The position numbers were made by a program, and so were the translations under genes. From contig NC_046358.1 of assembly GCF_004027225.2 (NCBI RefSeq), positions 2,942,720 to 3,006,719 of the forward strand: DNA of 64,000 nt. The letters run 5' to 3'. Each line of letters opens with the position of its first letter. Position 1 is the stretch's first letter. Origin of the DNA: Strigops habroptila (lineage: Eukaryota; Chordata; Aves; Psittaciformes; Psittacidae). The notes under the pieces are model-generated. The model did no database searches. It was not told the origin of the DNA and saw only the letters and a program-made list of their open reading frames with translations. Below are positions 1 to 10,917 of the stretch, one piece after another.

Positions 1-526
1 CGAAGTAGGGCTTAGTTTCTGTTGCTGGGTGTCATTGGTCAGAAAAGAGAATCAAGTGCAGCATATGATGCTGCTTAATATAGCAACAGACCATTGTGTT
101 TTGCAGCTGGAAGGTTCAATTCCTGTTGTGTAAGTTGGACACTCGGTGTATGGCACGAGAGAGAAATTAGGTGAAATAAAAAAGGGATAGAATAAAGCTG
201 CTGGAAGTATCTCTTGTCTGTCCTTTTAGAAAAGGCAGGCTTTAAGAGTAGATAAAAGAAGCAAATACTAATATATTGTTCTGCAGGCACATAAAGGTAA
301 GCGGCTTTAAAAATGATGTAAGTACAGGCTTCAAAATCTTCCTTTCAGAATTGGCACTCTCATTTGTACACTGTCAAAAGCTGGTGAATTTTAGCTTAAG
401 TCTTGGGTTTAACAACCAGGCATATGTTTTGTGACAGACGTAGAGAGTGATTCTTTTTTCCCTTTTTAATGCTGTTACAGTCTCAGTACTTCATTATTCA
501 GTAAAGATAAACCCTTGTCTCCTTAG
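1..526 (+). other. Intron or upstream part of CD59-like gene
   Basis: No exon was recognised here. The acceptor at 525-526 enters the CD59-like exon in phase 1, so an upstream exon carrying the start codon and most of the signal peptide must lie to the left. I looked for an ATG followed by a hydrophobic stretch and a phase-1 donor in this interval and found none, so that exon is probably outside the window. Confidence 0.5.
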
Positions 527-628
527 GTTATGCCTTAAGGTGTTACCACTGCGAGAACAGCCCTTCCTTGTGCAAGACCAATAGTACTTGCTTAGCAACT
601 GAAGATACTTGCTTGCAGATGAAATTTG
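527..628 (+). CDS. CD59-like gene, penultimate coding exon
   Basis: Acceptor ccttag ends at 526 and donor gtatgt starts at 629. Entry and exit are both phase 1. It encodes 33 full codons starting YALRCYHC, with five cysteines and the NST sequon. The split glycine codon at its start matches the signal-peptide/mature boundary of CD59. Confidence 0.85.
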
Positions 629-1937
629 GTATGTATCCTATCCTGCAGCCCTAAAATAAACATGGTTATATCAGTTTTCATTGCCTGCACACTTCTAATC
701 TGGCCTTAGCATGCATTTCTTAGCCTTGCTCAAAAGAAGGTTGGGAATGCTTTTGAAGGTCATGCTTATATCCAAGCAACTGATAAAGATGATGATGATT
801 TAGCTGATTTATACTTGAACAGGCATATACAAGGATAGCTTTGTATCCAGAATTAAAACAAAACCACAAAACAAACCATCAGGAAGATGGTCAAGGATAT
901 TCAGGGCATAGAGTTACTGTTCTAGTTGTTAAAAAACATTTCAATAGCTCTTTTACTGCCAGTGACAGGAGTTTCATTGGAAAACCAGAAGTACCAAGTC
1001 AAGTGCAATAATCTCCTGCTTCCCCCACTGGTTGCCTCTGCTCTAGGAAGATGCTGGGCTGGGTTTGGGCAGTGGGAACCAGATGGGACCATCTTGTTCC
1101 CCAGGAGGGTCCCTGCTAAAGCTTATGACTTGGCATTGAAGAAGGAAGTTTCTAACATCGCTGGAGCAGGATGCTGCTCTGTGCTGCTTGCATCCTAAGA
1201 GATTTTCTCTTTTTGCTATTTCCCTTGAGCCTAAACCTTCATGTACTTGAGGTGTCAAGCTAGGGGAAGTGGAAGATGAGCTGCTTGATGTCTGGTGTCC
1301 AGGGGAATGAGTGAGAAAAGGGGAGGACTCTTCTGCTCTTCAAGCTCTCTCTTCACATATTGCTTCTGGAAGTGGCACTGCTCAAATCCAATGGGACTTG
1401 TCTTCAGCACAAAAACTAGCTCGAGTTACTGAGCTTGTGCTGAGCTTTGTGGAGAGAGAATGGCCATGCTGTAGGACAATGCAAGAGCAGTGCAAGTTGA
1501 GCTAGATGGTGATGCACTGTCAGGAGCCCCAGAGCAGATATCACTCAAACTCCAAGCCTATATCTCCCAGTTGGTCATTTAGGCTGAATTGGAAGCACTG
1601 GTTAGCTTGAGCTAGAAATCTTTCTTAACCCATGGCTAAGAGCCAGTTGAGAGGCAGGAGCATGGGGTTGTAGGCAGTGATTCTCTGTCCCAAACCCAGT
1701 ATTGCTTTCAGTAGTCTTTTAATCTGTTTCATTTCTTTTGTAGGTAAATTGAGAACCTCCTCCTGCTGGAAGGCATCCCAGTGCAGTATGAATGATATTG
1801 CTGAATTCTTCCAGTTGGATAATTTTGATTTCTTTTGCTGCCAACACGACTTGTGCAATGAGGGTGCAATTCTTGGGCTTAACAAAGCAGCCTTCAGTAT
1901 TGCCTCTGTACTGACCATGTTCTGGATGCTCCTGTAA
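527..1937 (+). CDS. CD59-like Ly6/uPAR-domain GPI-anchored protein (3' part, two exons)
   Basis: Two exons, 527-628 and 1744-1937, join in phase 1 and encode the mature part of a small Ly6/uPAR three-finger protein. All ten cysteines of the CD59 pattern are present: CxxC at the start, the CW pair opening the second exon, and the closing CC-QHD-LCN box. The intron falls in the same place as in CD59, just before the CWK segment. An NST glycosylation sequon lies near the CD59 sequon position. After the LCN box the protein ends in a short hydrophobic tail (AAFSIASVLTMFWMLL) before TAA, as expected for a GPI-attachment signal. CD59 blocks the complement membrane-attack complex at the cell surface. 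Whether this copy does so is inference, because other Ly6 proteins share the fold. The tryptophan after the sixth cysteine, important in CD59, is kept. The signal-peptide exon is outside the window. The exact orthologue is uncertain. Confidence 0.85.
629..1743 (+). other. Intron of CD59-like gene
   Basis: Phase-1 intron of 1,115 bp with GT/AG ends and a T-rich tract before the acceptor. No repeat family or other gene was recognised. The open frames inside look non-coding. Confidence 0.75.
1744..1937 (+). CDS. CD59-like gene, last coding exon
   Basis: Acceptor ttgtag ends at 1743 and the stop TAA is at 1935-1937. It encodes the second half of the Ly6 domain with CW, C, CC and C of the CD59 pattern, then a hydrophobic GPI-signal tail of about 16 residues. 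Confidence 0.88.
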
Positions 1938-3290
1938 CAATCCTCATTTCTATGCTGTACTTTCAAGCTGAAATTACACTAAATCATTCACTCTTTTCTG
2001 AATTGTACTTCTCCCATTTGCAGTTCTTAAAAGTGGGCAGAAACATTCCCTTTTAATTTTAAATGCTCTTTCCTAAGATTCCATCTGTTAAATCACTGTC
2101 TTTATTCATGGGAAGGAGATTTAGATTGTTACCAGTTACAGGGAATTTGGGTATTTTTTGGCCTGCCCTATTCATAGGGGAAATCACTTGTTATGAATAG
2201 TGTTATCTCATGGAGAACCTGGGTAAACTTCAGTGGGTGATGTGAGAGGGAAGGAATGCTCTTAAGTTTTGTGCTGGAAAACTGTCATTTCTTAGTATCC
2301 CTAAGGGCAAATCCACTACAATAAATTGTAATTATTGTAGTGGATTTGCCCTCAGCACAGGAAGTGTTGGATCATTAAGTATAAACTTGCTGCAGTCTTC
2401 ATGATGAGGATGGGAATGTTTAGTTTCAAGTGATGTAGGCTCTTTGTTCCTGTCACTGTAACGTTTTTACAAGCCAATGATACGACCTTGTGAGTACTGT
2501 TATTTTGGGAGAAAGCATCTACATTTCTTAAACCAAAACCAAAATAATGCTGTAAGTGAGAAACACTCTTTTTCTATTTCGGTAAGCATGCAGACAACAT
2601 GTGCCAGCTTCTTTTAGTTGGGTTTTTCCCCCCTCTTATACTTTATCCATGTCTAAGATTTTAACTAAGCGTGTGCTTTGCATACTTATCGGTACACTGA
2701 AAATGATTTATAAAATGCTAAGGAATTCAAGTGGCAGATCTAGTTGATTTTCCCACACATAACCCTTCAAGCTCCCACCTAAGAGTATTAAACAGAACCT
2801 TGCAGAACTTTCTGTTTTGACTTTTATGCAACACTATAAATGCCAATGCAAACTCAACATGTATTTATACAGCATGAATAAAACCCGCTCAGTTTGTATG
2901 TGTAAGGGGTCTGGAGCTGAAATACTCTCTACATTGCTCTGCCTCAGAGGTGGAGACAGAGCTTTGATACTCCTCTGGTGTTTAGGGACCCTCTCAATCA
3001 GGTACAATGCCAGCTTCTCCTTTTCCTCTTCTGGAGCTCCTGGCATGTCCCTGCAGGAGTTGTGGTCCATTCCCAGTGGGATATTCTCTTCCTGAGGACC
3101 CTCACTTGTGCTGTGCAGGGTGCCACAACACCGGTTCATCCAGTCATAGCAAGGGTGTTACTCCAAATCCACAATGTATTCTGCAGTGTATCTTTTGGTT
3201 AAGCTTCTGTTAGCTATGAAAGTATTCTGGGCTATCTCTGATCACTCAAAATACATACATCATCCTGTCTTTGATTAATAAAAATGTGAA
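1938..3290 (+). other. 3' UTR and 3' flank of CD59-like gene
   Basis: Non-coding sequence after the stop. Possible polyadenylation signals AATAAA occur near 2320, 2876 and 3278. The first lies inside a perfect hairpin. The true 3' end cannot be fixed from sequence alone. Confidence 0.5.
2304..2352. repeat. Perfect 21-bp inverted repeat (hairpin), 7-nt loop
   Basis: The arm at 2304-2324 is the exact reverse complement of 2332-2352, separated by attgtaa. The first AATAAA after the CD59-like stop codon straddles the end of the left arm and the loop. It is too short for a typical pre-miRNA. It could be a transposon-end relic, a template-switch palindrome or an RNA structure. Confidence 0.9.
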
Positions 3291-3374
3291 AAAAGAAAAT
3301 ATGGAAAGCGTGGTTATTTGTCCACATTTACAGCTCTTTACAGCTGTGCTCAGTTTTGGTAGTGGTTATTTGCT

Positions 3375-3470
3375 TTAGGGAGCCGTTTGATAGGACAAGG
3401 GGTAATGTTTTTAAACTAAAAGAGGAGAGATACAGGCTAAATATATGGAAGAAAAGAAGAAATCAGTCCC
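3375..3470 (+). mobile_element. CR1 LINE fragment
   Basis: Contains the diverged CR1 3'-region string gataggacaaggggtaatg followed by the usual aaact-aaa-agg-gaga segment. Both ends are decayed, and the element is older than the other + strand copies here. Confidence 0.75.
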
Positions 3471-4834
3471 TGATTTCCCACTCTTTTGTCCTTCCATCTC
3501 TTTATTTCCACCTGATTAACAAAAGCAGACACTTAGAAGACAGTAAGTTCTGCAGAGTGACTTTTCCCACTAAGGCACCACCATTTGTCACCACCTCATG
3601 CTCACTGTAGATGAAAAAGTGGTATTAAAGTACTGACTCAATATACAGTTAGGGGGAGGTTTATAGCAGAGAAGGTATCTTGTGTTAGACAAGCTGATAG
3701 ATTCCTTCTGCTTAAAGCATCTTAGTTGCAGCGTTTTTGCTCTATTATGTTGTCAATGTCTCTCTTCTGATGGTTGGCACTTTTAAGCCTGTTTTATTAC
3801 ATATGTAAAATAGTAAAATATTCTTTTTTCTTTTGAAGAAGGGCAAAAAGAGGCTCTATTTTGCCTCTGATAATAGCTTGAACAATCATTTTTGGTATTT
3901 GTTTTTTGATAGCCTTGAACGCTTCTCTAATCTGTCATCTTTCTCCTTCCTTTCTCTTCTAGAAGCAGCTTGAGCAATGAGTCCTTGTGGTTTGCTCTAG
4001 AAGGCCACTTCTTTTGCAAAGATGAGCAGGAATGTTGTTTCATTCTCCTGGGGAGAATGCATGTGGCAAAGGAAAAGAATTTTCTATGATGGCAAACAAT
4101 TGCTAAAGAAAAATGACTAGATTTCAAACATCCCTTGTGTCCCTCTCCTGGGAAAGGCAGATTAGGTATGGAGGCTGAAACATATCTCATGCCACTTACA
4201 AGCTGAATGGTGATGCAGGGTTTCATGGTTTGATATCTATTTGTGCCTTCTGAGCCTGCATGGCTGCCTGGTGAGCTCTGTCCTGCAGAAAGAGCTGTTA
4301 AACAGTGACTGCTGCTTGAACATTGGCACTTCTCCCAGTGCTGCTGTGTTACATCCAGATTTGATGGCCAGACCTCAGAGATGGAGAACCAGAGCCATCA
4401 AGACCTTAGATCAAACACAGTACTTTGTGACAGTAAGACACTATAGTACAGGGTGCCCATGATCAATTCTACATACAAGTATCACATCAGTGCAAATAGT
4501 GGTTTTGATTTGGGTTTGCAAATGCTTTAAAGACGGCTCCAGCTTTGCTCTGAGCTACAAACAACCCTCATCAACCTACAGAAAATTTTCTGTAGCAGTA
4601 ACTGGTCATTTGTGTGCATAGACCTAGTCCAGGGTTGTGACTGTTCACTTTTACGTCTGTCCCTGTTCTCACATCAGTGATTTTTCACTCTATATAACAG
4701 TAGGGTTAATGTGGATGACAATGTCTTGCCTCTTATTTATATCTAATTATGGCACTGGTTTTGGATGGACTGGAATTTCTCTCTTTTCTGATTGTGACAA
4801 CTAATTACAAGAAACTGAAGGACTGGTGGGAAAT

Positions 4835-5185
4835 CACAAAATGCTGAGGCTGGAAGGGACCTCTGGAGGTATCTGGTCCAAACCCTGTGCTCAGGCAGGG
4901 CCATCTAAAGCCAGTAATCCAGGACCATGTCCAGGTGGCTTTCGACTATCCCAAAGTGCTGAGCTCAGGAGAAGGATCGCTTTCCCTGACCCACTGGCAA
5001 TACTTTGCCTCATGCAGCCCAGGATACCGTGTGCCTGCCCTGCAGCAAGGGCACATTGCTGGCTCATGTTCAATTTGGTGTCCACCAGGATACTCATCTG
5101 CAAAGCAGCTTTCCAGCTGGTCAGCCCCCAGTACTGGTGCCTGGGTCATTCCCAGTCTTTGGAGCGGGTGTCACAAAACAGGGCT
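4835..5185 (-). mobile_element. CR1 LINE fragment, including ORF2 3' part
   Basis: Starts with the CR1 terminal motif (aaaatgctgaggctggaagg, diverged) and continues into sequence resembling the end of the CR1 reverse-transcriptase frame (a segment around gggcacattgctggctcatg). Several open frames over this region come from the element and are not host genes. Confidence 0.8.
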
Positions 5186-5524
5186 TGAACCCCAGGGACT
5201 CCTCAGTGGGAAGTGGAGGTGGCAGGGATTTTGTGTGGTTTAGCTGTGTCCTGCAAGCTACAGGGTAATGCAAAATATCTTCAAGGTGAACTGCTGCTGT
5301 GCAAGTGTGTCTGTTGCTCTCTGCAGTGAGAGCTGGGTAACTTACCACTATTGTGTGGGTTTGGTTTTTCGTTTGTTCTGTAATTATGTAAATGGTTTGC
5401 TCTGGTTTGAATTAGTGGCATGACTAAAACCTCATCCTTAGCTCTGTACCTTTGAGCATGCTTTTTTTGCCAATACACATCATTCATACACTAATGCCCG
5501 TCTAATCAGCAAAAGACTCTTCAT

Positions 5525-5823
5525 CAGGGACTTTTCATCAGGGACTGTAGTGGTAGGACAAGGGGTGATGGATTTAAGCTTAAACAGGGGAAGTTCAGGT
5601 TAGATATAAGGAAGAAGTTCTTTACTGTGAGGGTGCTGAGGCACTGGAATAGGTTGCCCAAAGAAGTGGTAAATGCTCCATCCCTGGCAGTGTTCAAGGC
5701 CAGGTTGGACAGAGCCTTGGGCCACATGGTCTAAGAGTGAGGTGTCCTTGCCCATGGCAGGGGGGTTGGAACTAGGTGATCTTAAGGTCCTTTTCAACCC
5801 AAACCGTTCTATGATTCTGTGAC
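5525..5823 (+). mobile_element. CR1 LINE 3' fragment
   Basis: Well-preserved CR1 3' end running from a gggactgtagtggtaggac-type start to the terminal ttctatgattctgtgac. It includes the typical segment reading gttcaaggccaggttggaca. Confidence 0.93.
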
Positions 5824-8800
5824 TATTCTTCTCTGCATCTGCTTTTCAATATTCATTGCTCCGGTAACCACTAATCCCTTTTTTTTTTCCTAGGGGGGTT
5901 AGGGGGCATTTCACAAAGAAGTTATTTTTCCCCATAGGAGCAAGAAAAAGGAGCTGGTAAATGGAAGCTGCAGTAGCAGCAAGAAGCATGTGCAGAAATT
6001 TATTCTTGTGATCTGTCTTTGCCATTAATTCCTCCTTCAAACCCTCGTCCTGCTTTATGCTTCTGCGTGGTGGTGACAGTAGGGAGCTGTCAGGTAACTG
6101 TCAAGGTTGTCCTTTGACTTGAACTCGGGCATGGAGAGCTTGGAAGCCTTGTGGCACTGGTGGGAAGGTAGGGCTGATATACCTGGTTGGTAGGGATTTT
6201 GCTTTATCCTGTCTGAAGTCCTTCTCACTCATCAAACTAAGGTGGGATGTCTCTGTGCTATTTCAGGATGCAGGAAATTGTGAAAAGAAGCAGATGCATG
6301 GGAAAAAAAACAGAATAGGAGAGCAAGCAACTTCCTCCCACTGCTTGTGGGAATGAGAGGAATGAGGAGGCTGACCAGCAAGGAGCCTTTATTTTGTCAA
6401 AAGGAGGAGGAATTGCTAAGATAATAAAGTAGTCCCAACAGAGAACTGCATGTTAAGTAACTTGCTACTGCACTAACTGGGGCACCTGGATACTGCTGTT
6501 ACCTTAATATTAAATGCATTTAATAACAACACTGTTCCTCCAGCTGGAAGAGGATTTAATGTGCCTGGATCTCTACATGTCTCCAAGGGGCTTGGATCTA
6601 GGGCTGGCTTCATAGTAGGGAAGGTAGGCTGCAGTCTGGGCCTAAACATCCATGCCAATGTTGTCTGTAGGAGACCCACATGTGTTTGGGCAGAAACGAG
6701 TACACTGCTTACTGACCTGCTAAAACAATGTCAGTATTGCACTAACAGGACATTCTGCATCTAAGAGAGGGAGAAGAAAGCATCTAATTGGCTGTGGGAT
6801 CTCTGGAAGAAGCAAGTTGTCATTTCCACTCCCATCTTTCCAAGAATAATTTATACACTGGGATAAAATAAAGACCTGCAGATGATACTATCTCTATGGG
6901 TTTATATGCTGCATCTCTTATTATAGTATGACAACTTACAACCTAGAAAAAAACAGTTCTGGAGCCTAGAAAAGAGAAAGCTTAAACATGCTTTTCGTTT
7001 CTTTCACTTTAGTGGAATGAATAAAGAAAAACGTTTGGAGCAATGTTTCAGAAAAGAAGGTTTTCTGAAATGTGAAACTGATTCTGCAGTCAATTAAGAT
7101 GATGGTACAGGTTTAAACATGAAGCAACAGAGACGTAAATACAGTGTGTTCCCTCAGGCAACTCTATATGCACATCCCCATACAGGAGAGCTGAAAATTC
7201 TGTAATCCTTGCCTCCTGCAGAAACCACAGGGCAGGCTCTGCTCAGAGACCAATCCTTCACATGTAAGCCTTCTATACTGATGTCGTTTTGCTTATACCT
7301 TCTGCTTCTGCTGCTCTTGGTTTTACCTCAAAGCCCCGGGTGTTTATTTGGCTGTAGATGAGGACAGCTGTGCTATAACAACAGTTGTGAGCAGAATTTC
7401 GGTACTGCAGATACACTGCAGGAAAATCTCTGCTCAGAAATGAAGGAGGAGAAAAAATTACCTGGATATAGACAGACTTACGGACTGTTGCATCTGAACC
7501 CTCCCTCCTACATATGAAAATTTCTACATGTGATCCAGTGTTGGTTCTATTTAAGTGGTTAGGAATCTTGCAATGATTTGGATGCTCTTGGGATTCAGAT
7601 CCCAGCACTGTTCTGAGTCAGCTGAGATATTCATGGCACGCCACTGCTGTTCAAGAATAATAACTTCACCATTCTTCACTCTATAGGGCTGGTACAATGC
7701 TTGATATAATTTAAAGCAGCCACCAATCTGGTGGCTGAGGATGAGAGTGAAGCACATTCATTTCATTTTCTCCTTTCTGACAGCTATGAGAGAATCTACT
7801 TTGGTGCAGGTTTGGAAGAAGACAAAGCAAGCTATGGAGATACTGCAGGATGGGACTAAAATCATGAAGGTTACAAGCTGAGCAGATGGTGGTTGTGGTC
7901 AAATGCACTCTGGTATTTGTTTTGAAGACCACTGCAAACCTAAATTGACAGAAGCAAGAAACATGACTGTCTAGCTTGTGCTCTGCTGGATGCATGAGGA
8001 GCACTAATCATTGAGTAGTAATGAGAATATTGGCTTAAGTTTCCTTTGGGTTTCATTAAAATGCACAGTACTTTTGACTCACTACCTTGCCCAACAGTGT
8101 CTTGAGGGTGCACCATTTGCATGAGTCCCAAAGAAACCTTTATTCTCGTGAGTGCTCTGTGACGCATTCAAGCCTGCAGCGCTGTGGTTCGTTTCAGACT
8201 CCTATTTCCAGAGATGCTAATGTCTTCCAGAGGACTTCAGGCACCCATCATCATCTGTCATATTACTAAATGGTGAAGGCATGGATGGGAACACACACAA
8301 TGCAGTACAATCAGTTAGCTCACATCTGAAATGAATGGAGATAGTCTGCAGCGTTGCACCAGGACAAGATTAAAGTGATTAAAATTATAACTGCATCTTG
8401 AAATCTAATCAGTTTTAAAGTCTGATGGGCCTCTTCCTTCCTGTTCCCAGTCATTTTAACGTTGTAGTGTCCTGTAAATTAAGGCTTATTCTCTGTTCCA
8501 TGTATTATAGGATGAACTGATGCGTGTCTGGGAAATGCTGGGGCTGTAGCTGGGGCACACCAGAGACCAGACAGTGCCAGATGCTGCCAGAAAGCTGCAG
8601 TTTGCACACAGAAAAAAGGACTATATAAACTATTACAGAAGGCAAAATACAAAAGCTTCTGCTGTCAGACACAATGTGCTGCTTGATTTGTTCTTACAAG
8701 TATGTTCCACCTGATGGAAAGCTGAAGGTGGTTTCTTTTTTCTGTCTAGAAAAAGGATTTTCAATCCATTCCTCCCCCTGAAAGCAAGCTCAATATAACT

Positions 8801-9562
8801 ATTGTTATGAAAATTCCCTTCCCTAACTATACAGCAGCCAGCCTGGGTAGTATGAAAGTGTTTTAACTCTGTCAATCTATATATTAGTTCATATTATACA
8901 CTGCAAAGTAATGAGGTAGTGGAATTTTACTGGAGACTTTGGCATTGTTCATGTGTAAGTATAACAAACTAAAGGACAGCCTGGCCCTGGAAAGAAGGAC
9001 TTTGCTTCTTGAAAGCTTAAAGCTGTCCATGAAGGATAAAAAACACCCTTGAACAACCAAGATAACACCAGCATCCTGTTGTACTTGAACAGCTGAGGGG
9101 TAGAAGGATCCTGTGTAGAACCACATTTGGGGTGCCCCAGTTTAATGGGGACACCTCATACACATCAACTATTTACCTTTGGATTTCTCTGTGTTCGAGC
9201 CTGGCTTGTCTCCATCGCCACGGGCCAGTTGTCACGTTATGTGCACCTTGGTGACCATGAGTGTCCTTGAAGACCTCCACTGAATAAAATCCCTTCTCTC
9301 TACAGGAAATGTATCCAAGGGCTTTAATTTTCCCTAATGTTTAACTTCCTTGCTGAAATGTAAGTCTGTTGCGATCACATCCCCTCACACACAGAATGTG
9401 TTCAGGTTCTTTCTGCAGGGTCACCCTTCTCCCCTCTTGGAACTCTTCATCTGGCTGGGAACATACAACCCGCTCATCCAGCCTTTCCTCGATCCCTCTG
9501 CTTGCTTCCACTGAATAATCACCTTTATCTCATTTTTTATTGTCTCGGGGATGATTTTTTAC

Positions 9563-9991
9563 CTCAGGTGACCTTTTTTTCTGGTTTTCTTCCCTTGCCA
9601 AGATGACATTTTGAACAGTTTGCGGTCCATTGTACTTTAAAACACCCGTAGGCTTTTGTTCAGAGGATTGAGAAGTCTTCACCACCACCTCCGGGGGGGT
9701 CGCTGCCGGATCAGGGGAACTGGGAGGGGAACCGGGAGGGAAACCGGGAAGGGAAACTGGGAAGAGATCAGGGGGAGGACCGGGGAATGAGACTGCTCCC
9801 GGCCGGTCCTCCTCTCCGCTAGGCGGCGCTGGCGCCACAGGGTGATGCCTGCCGCCGGGGCGTGGCGGACGCTGAGGGGGCTGTGCTGAGGAAGCGGCGG
9901 CGGTGACCGGCTGCGGTTCGCAGGGCCCGGCGGCCCCACCGCTCCCCCGCAGGTGAGTGGGGCCGCCGGGGTCCGCTCCGTTATGCTTCAT
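9563..9991 (-). CDS. Candidate first coding exon of a divergent gene, unidentified
   Basis: On the - strand an open frame could start at the ATG at 9991-9989 and read 143 codons to a donor-like GAG|gtaaaa at 9563/9562. The N-terminal two thirds is Pro/Gly/Ala-rich CpG-island sequence of low information. The last 40 or so codons look more protein-like, with KYNGPQTVQNVI followed by a Lys/Glu/Arg-rich stretch. I do not recognise the family and found no convincing downstream exon between 1 and 9500. It may be a chance open frame in GC-rich DNA, and it would overlap the proposed + strand exon 1 in antisense. Confidence 0.3.
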
Positions 9992-10340
9992 TCCCTTCCT
10001 GCCCCCTGCAGGCTCTGCTGAGTCTCGGCGGAAGGTGCCGCACCTGCCCGGGCCCGTCCCCGCCTTCCCGGGGGGCGGCCGGGGCCCCTTGGGCCGCTGG
10101 CTTAGCAGGGCACGTCCGAGGAGGGAGGCTCCCGGCCAGCCCGGTCTCCGCTGTGGAGCTGTCTCTGATGTCTGCCCGTGTCTGAAGTGGACGGAAAGGT
10201 GGTCCCCCCTGTGGGGCTTGCTGTGCTGGAGGCGTTCACCGCAGGGAAGGAGGGCATAGGGGTGTTCGTGCACCTCCAGTCCCAGGCTGCTGGTAGCACC
10301 GCAGTGCAGAAGCAGCAGGCAGCAGCAGCTGCACCCGGCT
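9650..10340. promoter_or_regulatory. CpG island, likely promoter of the giantin-like gene
   Basis: The only strongly GC- and CpG-rich stretch in the window, with many GGCCG, CCGCC and GGGCGG-type elements. It lies about 3.9 kb upstream of the first giantin-like coding exon. A near-consensus donor (gcag|gtgagtgg) at 9952/9953 gives a candidate non-coding exon 1. The gene is expected to be a housekeeping Golgi gene, which fits a TATA-less CpG promoter. It may be bidirectional. Confidence 0.7.
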
Positions 10341-10552
10341 GCTGTGGTGGAAATAGCTAATGCTCTGTACATGCACCTGTGCTTCACTGGGGCCTCTGCG
10401 CTGATCCTTTAATTCTCCAGTGGTGCCCTGTTATAAAATAGTACTTCCCTTGCATGTTATTTTAAGAGGAAAATGTGGTCTGTGCTATTAAGAAATACTG
10501 TTTATAATAGACATAATAGCTATACAAATATATTGCATATTAACTTTACAGA

Positions 10553-10917
10553 GTGCATGGAGACCTCAGAGCAGCCTTCCAGTATCTGAAGGGTGTCTAC
10601 AAGCATGCCAGAGAGGGACCCTTCAGCAGGGACTGTAATGATAGGACAAGAGATGATGGGTTTAAACTTAAACAGGAGAGATTTAGGTTAGATATAGGGA
10701 AGAAATTCTTCCCTGTGAGGATGCTGAGGTGCTGGCACAGGGTGCCCAGAGAAGCTGTGGCTGCCCCATCCCTGGGGCATCCCATTCAAGGCCAGGTTGG
10801 ACACACGGGGTTGGAGCAACCTGTTCTAGTGGAAGGTGTCCCTGCCCATGGCAGGGGGTTGGAACTGGATGAGCTTTAAGGTCCTTTCCAAGCCAAACCA
10901 CTCTGATTGTATGATTA
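10553..10917 (+). mobile_element. CR1 LINE 3' fragment
   Basis: Runs from gtgcatggagacctcagagc, a CR1 3'-region string, to a degraded terminal ctctgattgtatgatt. It is one of the longer + strand CR1 copies in the window. Confidence 0.93.

Larger units (their letters stand above)
3291..9562. other. Intergenic region
   Basis: Apart from three CR1 fragments I see no convincing exon on either strand. Open frames are short, lack family motifs and lack paired splice signals. GC content is ordinary until the CpG island begins near 9650. Confidence 0.55.

Noticed and set aside
2304-2352. Hairpin as a microRNA precursor
   Set aside because: At 49 nt it is shorter than normal pre-miRNAs, has a perfectly paired stem and shows no longer imperfect stem on either side.
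4826-5268. Overlapping + strand frames of about 90-120 codons
   Set aside because: They lie in a reversed CR1 fragment and reflect the antisense of the element.
7273-7608. - strand frame with a donor-like cag|gtaatt near 7475, as an exon of a divergent gene
   Set aside because: No convincing acceptor, no family motifs and no clear connection to the candidate exon at 9563-9991.
9530-10387. A 285-codon - strand frame through the CpG island as a complete protein
   Set aside because: Its upstream part is GC-rich low-complexity sequence. Only the 3' portion with a donor at 9563 looks possibly coding, and that is listed separately at low confidence.
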